DNA of 64,000 nucleotides, taken from positions 868,001 to 932,000 of the forward strand of contig NZ_BBRN01000003.1 of the NCBI RefSeq assembly GCF_002090175.1, read 5' to 3'. The stretch comes from Demequina sp. NBRC 110057. GTDB lineage: Bacteria; Actinomycetota; Actinomycetes; Actinomycetales; Demequinaceae. Position numbers and translations under genes: made by a program. Shown in pieces: positions 48,214-55,200 of this stretch. The stretch's first letter is position 1. Each line of letters begins with the position of its first letter. The notes beneath the pieces were generated by a model. The model ran no database searches and was not told where the DNA came from. It saw nothing but the letters and a program-made list of their open reading frames with translations.

Positions 48214-48726
48214 ATGACCGTTCCCGCCGCGCCCGAGGGATTCGCGCGCTACGTCATGAAGAGCAAGTTCGGCGCGGGCAGGGACTTCCAGGTCCTCGAC
48301 CCGGCGACGGAGGAGCAGCTGTTCCTCGTCGACGGCAAGATGGGGCCCCGTCCGCGCTGCGAGGTCCTCGACGCGGGCGGCACCGTGGTCGCGAGCGTCC
48401 GCGGCCGCATGCTCGGCATCCCCAAGCGGATGGACGTGGTCGACGGCGCGGGCGAGCCCGTCGCCCGCCTTCACTCCCCCGCGCTGAACTTCGTCAAGGA
48501 CAAGGTCGAGGTCACCCTCGCCTCGGGCGAGCAGTGGCTCCTCATAGGCAACATCATCGAGAAGGACTACGCGGTGCACGATGCCCAGGGCGAGCTGCGC
48601 ATCCAGATCACCCAGAAGTGGCTCGCCGTACGCGACCGCTACACGATCGACGTGGCCGCCGGCACGCCGGCCCCGCTCGCGTTCGCCCTGGTGTGGGCCG
48701 TGGACCGCTGGGTCGAGCGCGACTGA
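48214..48726 (+). CDS. LURP-one-related protein
   Basis: 170-residue protein with the beta-barrel pattern of the LURP-one-related (Tubby-like) family: RYVMKSKFGAGRDFQVLDPA, LFLVDGKMGPRPRCEVLDAG, ARLHSPALNFVKDKVEVTLA, LIGNIIEKDYAVHDAQGEL and a hydrophobic final helix (PLAFALVWAVDRWVE) of the sort buried in the Tubby barrel. Function in bacteria is unknown; the eukaryotic scramblase relatives bind membranes. ATG 48214 follows GAGGAG. It is flanked by the two FUSC-like paralogues. Confidence 0.85.
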   Translation: MTVPAAPEGFARYVMKSKFGAGRDFQVLDPATEEQLFLVDGKMGPRPRCEVLDAGGTVVASVRGRMLGIPKRMDVVDGAGEPVARLHSPALNFVKDKVEVTLASGEQWLLIGNIIEKDYAVHDAQGELRIQITQKWLAVRDRYTIDVAAGTPAPLAFALVWAVDRWVERD

Positions 48727-48772
48727 CGCACGGGCGTAGATTGGGAGGACAGACCCAGTCCCCGGAGGCCCC

Positions 48773-49846
48773 GTGAGCGCTCGCCATCAGCCCGTCGCCG
48801 GCTGGTCGGGTGGGGCACGCAGGGCCGTGGGCTCCCTGCGCACCGTGCAGCCGCCACCGGGCAAGCGCTGGCCGCTCGCACTCCAGGCGGGCATCGCCAT
48901 CTCGACCCCCGTGCTCGTCGGCGCCCTCACCGGCCACGAGAGCCTGGGGCTGCTTGCCTCGTCCGGCGCCTTCACCGTCCTGCACGTCGGCATGCTCCCG
49001 GTCGCCGAGCGCGCCAAGGTGCTGCCCCTGTTCGGGCTCGCCCTGGTCCTCGCCGCCGCCCTCGGGGCGTCGCTGTCGACGTCGCCGGTCGCCACCGGCA
49101 TCGGCCTCGCCGTCGTCAGCATCGTGACCGCGGCCGCCTACCTTGCCTTCCGCGTGGGGCCGCCGGGCTCGCTGTTCGTCACGCTCGTGTACGGGCTCTC
49201 GGCTCACGTCACGGCGCCGGTCGACGGCGTGCAGCACGTGACGCCAGCCACGATGGTGGCCGCGATGGCCTGCGGCTGCACGTTCGCCTACCTCGTCGCG
49301 CTCACCCCGATGCTGCGGCGCGCGAATCGTGGCGGCGCACGGCCGCTGCGAGAGATCCTGCCCGGCCCCGGCCTGGACCGCACCGCGCGCGAGATGCTGG
49401 CCCGCATCGCGATCGTCTCGCTCGCCGGCACCGTGGTCGCGATGCTCGCGGTCGACCCGACCCGCGCCTACTGGGTGGTGGGGGCGGGCATCGCGGTGAT
49501 CGGCGTACGCCCCGGCCGCGGCGTCGCGGCCTCCCGCAGCCTGCACCGCATCGTCGGCACCATCGCCGGCGCGTTCATCTACCTCGCCATCGCCTGGATC
49601 CCGCTACCCGCCGTGGGCGTGGCGCTCGTGCTTGGCGCGCTGCAATTCTCCGTCGAACTCATCGTGGTGCGCCACTACGCGCTCGCGCTCACGCTCATCA
49701 CGCCCCTGGTACTCATCCTCACCTCGGCGGCGACCGGCACCGCCGGCTCCCTCGGCACCGTCACGGAACGCGTCGTCGACACCGCCGTCGGCGCCAGCAT
49801 CGCCGCGCTCACGGGCCTCATCCACGGGCGGCGCGGCAGGTCCTGA
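48773..49846 (+). CDS. FUSC-family membrane protein (paralogue 2)
   Basis: 357 residues, clearly related to the protein at 46849 along its whole length: both have a leader with GSLRTV/SLGTV-type sequence, KRWPLALQAGIAISTPVLVG, LLASSGAFTVLHVG, RVGPPGSLFVTLVYGLSAH and DPTRAYWVVGAGIAVIGVRP with RSLHRIVGTIAGAFIYL. The first few helices end in a basic loop before the second block near residue 205. Start is a GTG at 48773 with GGAGG five bases upstream. Likely exporter of small organic acids, unproven. Confidence 0.85.
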   Translation: MSARHQPVAGWSGGARRAVGSLRTVQPPPGKRWPLALQAGIAISTPVLVGALTGHESLGLLASSGAFTVLHVGMLPVAERAKVLPLFGLALVLAAALGASLSTSPVATGIGLAVVSIVTAAAYLAFRVGPPGSLFVTLVYGLSAHVTAPVDGVQHVTPATMVAAMACGCTFAYLVALTPMLRRANRGGARPLREILPGPGLDRTAREMLARIAIVSLAGTVVAMLAVDPTRAYWVVGAGIAVIGVRPGRGVAASRSLHRIVGTIAGAFIYLAIAWIPLPAVGVALVLGALQFSVELIVVRHYALALTLITPLVLILTSAATGTAGSLGTVTERVVDTAVGASIAALTGLIHGRRGRS

Positions 49847-49924
49847 CGCCTCGAACACCGGCCGATGCTCGAGACGCCGGGGCCACGCCGCGCCGTCGCG
49901 CGGACGCGCGTGAGGGCGCCGGGC

Positions 49925-50887
49925 TTAGGCCGCCAGCACCGCGCTCAGGTGCGCGACGGCCTGGGCCACCGCCGCCTTGGCCGCCTGGGTGTCGTGGAGG
50001 CTATTCACCATGACGAAGTCGTGGACGATGCCGGCGTAGCGCACCGTCGTCACCTCGACGCCAGCGCGGCGCAGCAGCGCCCCGAACGCCTCGCCCTCGT
50101 CGCGCAGCACATCGGCCTCGGCGGTGATGAGCAGCGTGGGCGGGAAGAACGCCACCTGCTCCTCGGTGGCGCGCAGGGGAGACACGGTGATCAGTGCGCG
50201 CTCGGTGGGGTCGGTCGTGTACTGGTCCCAGAACCAGAACATTCCCTCGCGGGTGAGGAAGTAGCCGTCGGCGAACTCGAGGTAGGACGCGGTGTCGAAG
50301 GACGCATCGGTCACGGGATAGAACAGCACCACGCCGGCGAAGGAGAAGTCCCCGCGCTCGTGGGCCATGAGGTTGAGGGCGATCGCCATGTTGCCCCCCA
50401 CGGAGTCGCCCGCGACGGCGATGCGAGAGGAGTCGAGCCCATGGTCGGCGCCGTGGGCCGCGACCCAGGCGGCCACCGCGTACGACTGCTCGTTCTGCGT
50501 GGGGTAGCCGTACTCGGGGGCGCGGTCGTACTCGGGGAACACCACCGCCGCGCCCACGCCGACAGCGAGGTCGCGCACCAACCGGTCGTGAGTGTGGGCG
50601 TCGCCGAACACCCAGCCGGCGCCGTGCGTGTAGACGATGACGGGCAGCACTCCGGCGGCGCCCTCGGGACGCACAATGCGGACCTTGACGCTTCCCGTCG
50701 GCCCGCCCTCGACGGTGATCCACTCCTCGTCGATCGCGGGCTTGAAGATCTCCGCGTCCTGCACGCCGTCCACGGCGTTGCGGCCCTCGGCGGGCGGCAG
50801 CTGAAAGAGGTAGGGAGGCTCGGCGGTCGCCTCGACGAAGGCCTGGGCGGCCGGCTCGAGCGCGTAGCCGCGGGGGTTCGCTGACAT
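49925..50887 (-). CDS. alpha/beta hydrolase, hormone-sensitive-lipase type
   Basis: 320-residue esterase of the HSL (bacterial family IV) group. The oxyanion motif is YTHGAGWVFGD (HGAG in place of the usual HGGG), the nucleophile elbow is VAGDSVGGNMA near residue 155, the acid is in EADVLRDEGEAF and the His in GIVHDFVMVN. Substrates are probably short-chain acyl esters. ATG 50887 with AGGAG six bases upstream; downstream of and codirectional with an AraC-type regulator, 95 bases apart. Confidence 0.9.
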   Translation of the reverse strand: MSANPRGYALEPAAQAFVEATAEPPYLFQLPPAEGRNAVDGVQDAEIFKPAIDEEWITVEGGPTGSVKVRIVRPEGAAGVLPVIVYTHGAGWVFGDAHTHDRLVRDLAVGVGAAVVFPEYDRAPEYGYPTQNEQSYAVAAWVAAHGADHGLDSSRIAVAGDSVGGNMAIALNLMAHERGDFSFAGVVLFYPVTDASFDTASYLEFADGYFLTREGMFWFWDQYTTDPTERALITVSPLRATEEQVAFFPPTLLITAEADVLRDEGEAFGALLRRAGVEVTTVRYAGIVHDFVMVNSLHDTQAAKAAVAQAVAHLSAVLAA

Positions 50888-50982
50888 GGGGACTCCTGAC
50901 GGTCGTGGCGCGGGCGAGGGTGCGCCGCGCATTCCAAGACCACCAGCGACGCGCCCAGCGCGTCAGCCGTTTGCGCGCATCG

Positions 50983-51882
50983 TCAGCCTGGGGTGCGCGC
51001 CTCGTCATTCGCGCCGCGCGCGGCGGCGCGCCACTCGCCCGGCGGCATGCCGTGGGCGGCACGAAAGGTGCGGCTGAGCACCGATGCCGAGCCGAAGCCG
51101 GTGCGCTCCGCCACCGCCTCGACGGTGAGCTGCGGCTGCTCCCTCAGGAGCAGGCGGGCACGGGCGAGCCGGGCGGCGCCGATGACCTCGCTCACCGTGG
51201 TGCCGTCCGCCTCGAACGCCTTCTGAAGGGTGCGCAGCGAGACGCCCACGTGGTCGGCGACGGTGTGCGGCGTGACCGAGCGGAAGGGCGCAAAGTGCAC
51301 GATGAACTCGCGGGCCCGCAGGACCAGCTCGCGGCCGCGCACCTCGGGCGGGGTCGCGCGGCCCACCACCGCGTCGGCGTGGGCGCGCGCGAGGTCGATG
51401 AGGGCACGCGCGGCGGCGGCCGTCGCGGCCACGTCCCGCTCGGCGGGACCCGACATGACCTGGGCCGCGCACGCCCCCAGCAGGCGCGGCAACAGCAGCG
51501 ACGAGGGGACCGAGGCGGCGGAGAGCCTGTCGATGTCGCGCGGGCGCAGGTGAAGGTCGTCGGCCTTCACGCGGATCGACAACGCGCGGTAGTCGCGCGT
51601 CATGCGGAACGAGTCGACGCGGCGCATGTGGTTCACCAGCAGGCGGCCCTTGTCGCACTCGACCTCGTGTGAGCCGCGGGCCGTGACGATGGCCCCGGAG
51701 CCTGCGAAGGCCCACACCAGGGCGTCCCCGGGATCGGCGTACCCAGCGGGGGCGCCGCGACCCGCAGGGGCATGAACGTCGAGCACCTGGACGGCCCCGA
51801 GATCGCGCCGCGCCAGCGTGGTCGCCGCGGCGCTCGTGAAGCGTCCATCGCGACGTTGAGCCTGGTCGAGGTAGCGCGGCAT
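50983..51882 (-). CDS. AraC-family transcription regulator
   Basis: 299 residues. The N-terminal half is a ligand-binding cupin-like part (GYADPGDALVWAFAGSGAIV, DKGRLLVNHMRRVDSFRM) of the AraC_binding_2 kind; the C-terminal ~100 residues carry two HTHs: VTPHTVADHVGVSLRTLQKA and LTVEAVAERTGFGSASVLSR followed by TFRAAHGMPPGEW. It probably controls the esterase gene immediately downstream. ATG at 51882 follows GGAGGG closely. Confidence 0.9.
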   Translation of the reverse strand: MPRYLDQAQRRDGRFTSAAATTLARRDLGAVQVLDVHAPAGRGAPAGYADPGDALVWAFAGSGAIVTARGSHEVECDKGRLLVNHMRRVDSFRMTRDYRALSIRVKADDLHLRPRDIDRLSAASVPSSLLLPRLLGACAAQVMSGPAERDVAATAAAARALIDLARAHADAVVGRATPPEVRGRELVLRAREFIVHFAPFRSVTPHTVADHVGVSLRTLQKAFEADGTTVSEVIGAARLARARLLLREQPQLTVEAVAERTGFGSASVLSRTFRAAHGMPPGEWRAAARGANDEARTPG

Positions 51883-52014
51883 GGCCCTCCCGGGGTCCGT
51901 GTGACGACGGGGAGTCCACGCCGTCGCGGCCGTCGTGCTTAGGATCCGCGCATGGGCCGCTGGCCGTCAAGACCCCTGGCACACGAGGGATCGATGGTCG
52001 CGCACGCGTAACAC

Positions 52015-52054
52015 GGAAACGCCTTTCCAGCACCTTTTGGAAAGCGCCTTCCAA
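52015..52054. promoter_or_regulatory. paired LacI-type operators upstream of the rhamnogalacturonan enzyme
   Basis: GGAAACGCCTTTCC (52015-52028, 12/14 palindromic) and TTGGAAAGCGCCTTCCAA (52037-52054, 16/18) have centres 24 bases apart. Their GGAAA-CGC-TTTCC form is typical of LacI-family sites and differs from the CGAAACGTTTCG pair near GH94. A possible -35 TTGACA follows at 52059-52064 with a poor -10. The rest of 51883-52014 shows nothing clear. Confidence 0.65.
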
Positions 52055-52114
52055 ATCCTTGACATCGTTGCACGACCGCCGGTAGGAAAGTCACCACAGC
52101 AACCTGCTCACTTC

Positions 52115-52151
52115 GGTGAAACGGCGCATGTCGGACATGAATCGTTTCACC
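52115..52151 (+). promoter_or_regulatory. stem-loop in the leader of the rhamnogalacturonan gene
   Basis: GGTGAAACG (52115-52123) pairs perfectly with CGTTTCACC (52143-52151), and inside it CATGTC/GACATG (52127-52139) forms a second perfect stem around one G. The two stems stack across a GCG/AAT internal loop. It lies 60 bases before the ATG, so it would be in the mRNA leader; it could equally be a DNA site. Confidence 0.5.
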
Positions 52152-52210
52152 CACGCGCTGGCGCAAAGCCGCTCCAGCGTTTTCTCAACGACGAGACGAA
52201 GGCAGAAGGA

Positions 52211-55200
52211 ATGACTGACGCATCACGCCGCGCTCCCCGGGCGCGGTCGGCCATCGCGGGGGCCACCGGCGCCGCGATGGCACTCACCTCACTCGCGCTC
52301 GTGGCCCCGGCCGCGAGCGCGGCGGACGACGCGGAGTTGTTCTCCGCCAAGTTCGACTTCGGCACCGACGCCAGCCCCGTCGCGGACGGCTGGACCGGCA
52401 TCGGCACCTCCCAGCGCTACACCGAGGAGGCCGGCTACGGCATCGTCTTCGCCGGCGACATGGCAGCGCGCGACCGCGACGGCGACGACGCCGTGGCGCG
52501 CGACTTCATGCTCGGCCTGGGCTGGCAGTTCCTGGTCGACGTGCCCAACGGCACCTACGACGTCACCGCCACGGCGGGCGACACGCTCGCCGGCACCAGC
52601 GGCACCCGCACCTCCATCTCCCTCGAGGGTGGAACCGCCACCCACATCTACACCGACGCCGAGCAGACCACGGTCCAGACCATGACCGTCGAGGTCGCCG
52701 ATGGCCAGCTCACACTCGACATGGACGGCAAGGGCTCCACGTATCTCGCCGGGCTCGAGGTGACACAGACCTCCGCCGGCGACGACGGCACGGGCGACGG
52801 CGACGGTGGCGACACCGGCACGGACCCCGACGACGGCACCGACGCATCGATCGCCGCGCCCGACTCCGTCCGCATGGGCCACGTCACCGCGGACAGCGTC
52901 ATGCTGCGGTGGGACGAGGTCGCGGGCGCCACGGGCTACGTGGTGAGCAGGGCCGATGCCGTCGACGGCGAGTACGAGGTGGTCGCCCAGACGGGTGAGC
53001 GCACCGTCTTCGTCACGGACGACGTGGACGCCACCCAGCTGCGCTACTACCGCGTGCAGACCCAGACCGCCGCGGGCCTGTCCCCCCTGTCGGCCGCGGC
53101 CGTGACGTCGCTGCCCGACAGCGAGGCGGACTTCCCCTCTGACGGCGTCCTCAGCATCGACCTGGGACCCGGCGACACCGCGCCCGGCGCCATCAAGGTG
53201 GACCAGACCACGGCCTACGGGGCCGACCAGCGCATCGGCTTCGTCGACACGTCCGAGGTGACCGGCGCCGACCGCGCCACCGGCGATGCCACGCGCGGGG
53301 ACCTGGTGACCGTCGGCGACACCGAGCTCGTCATCGACGTACCCAACGGCGACTACACGGTCGACCTCATCGCTGGCGACCCGGAGGCCGACACGGACAT
53401 CGCGATGACCGTCGAGCAGATGGCCAAGGTCCAGCAGACCGCGGTCGACGCCGGCGACACCCTCGAGATGTCGTTCGACCTCGCTGTCGTCGACGGCCAG
53501 ATCACCATCGAGTTCGGCGGCACCGCGCCCAACCTCGCGTCGCTGGTCCTCACCCAGCACACCCCGCGCGAGGCCGGCGACCAGCCCACCGCGTGGGTCA
53601 CGGGCGACTCCACCGTCCAGACCTACACGTCCGACTACCAGCCCCAGGCGGGCTGGGGCCAGATGCTCGAGCGCTACCTCACGGATGATGTCGAGGTCAC
53701 CAACAAGGCGATCGGCGGCCGCAGCTCGAAGAACTTCATCTCGCAGGGCCGCCTTGACGAGGTGCTCCTGCAGATCCAGCCCGGCGACTACCTCTTCGTG
53801 CAGTTCGGCCACAACGACAACTCGTACGGCGTGGACGACCGCTACGCGGCGCCCGACGACTACTACGAGTACCTGCGCACGTTCATCGACGGCGCGGTGC
53901 AGCGCGGCGCTCAGCCCATCGTGGTGACGCCGGTGTCCCGCCGCTCCTACGCCGAGGACGGCACCGCCAACGTGTCCTTCCCGGAGTATGTCGACGCCGC
54001 CACGCGCCTCGCCGAGGAGACCGGCACGCCGCTAGTCGACCTGTCCGCCTCCTCGCGTGCGTACCTCACCGAGATCGGCCCCGAGGCCGCCAAGTCGGTG
54101 TTCCTCCACGTCCCCGCAGGCGTCTACCCCAACCGCCCAAGCGGCACGGAGGACGACACCCACTTCCAGGAGTACGGCGCCATCCAGATGGCCCGCCTGG
54201 TCGCCACCGACGTCGCCGAGCTGGACATCCCGCTCGCCGACGACGTGGTCGAGGTGGAGCCGCCGGCCGACGTCCCGCTGGCCCCCGCCGGCGTGGTCGC
54301 CGGCTCCGTGTCCAACTCGGGAGCGCAGCTGACCTGGACCGAGGTCGAGGGCGCCGACATCTACAAGGTCGAGATCAAGGGTGCCGACGAGGGCGACGAT
54401 GCGTGGCACCTCACCACCACCTCGACCATCCCGCTGGCCAACGTCACCGGACTCACGGAGGGCGGCAGCTACGACCTGCGCGTCATCGCCACCAACGGCG
54501 CGGGCGACTCCGCACCGTCGGCCGTCGTGACGCTCACCACCCGCGCCCCGCTGCACAAGTTCGACATGCAGCTCGCGGGCAACGCGACCCTGGCCGGCTA
54601 CACCGCCATCACCGGGGCCACCGTCTATTCGAAGGACACCGGCTACGGCTTCACCAAGGCCGGCACCGGCGGCCGCGACCGCGGTACCGGCGACGGCACG
54701 CTCGACGACCTGCAGCGCGACTTCCTGCTGCCGGCATCGGACAACCCCTTCCTGGTAGACGTGCCCCATGGCACCTACGCCGTGAAGGCGATCTGGGGTG
54801 ACCTCATCGGCACCGCGCGACTCGCCCTCACCATCGAGGGAGTCGACTACGGATCGTCCAATACCGGCCGCGGCGGCACGGCGTCGAAGATCGTTCAGCC
54901 CGTAGTCGTCACCGACGGCCAGCTCACCATCGCGGCGAGCGGCTGGCTGAACGGGCTGGAGATCACGCCCCTGCTGTACGCGCCCACGGCGCTCGCGGCG
55001 GGCGACGTGTCCATCGACGGCTCCGCGGTGTCCGTGCCGCTCAGCTGGGACGGCACCGAGGACGCGACCGCGTACCGCGTGTACCGCCAGGCGGAGGGGG
55101 CCGACGCGCCCGAGGCGCTGGGCGACGTCACCGACGCATCGTTCACCGACACGACGGCCGATGTGGGCCTCGCCTACCGCTATCACGTGGTCGCCCTGGA

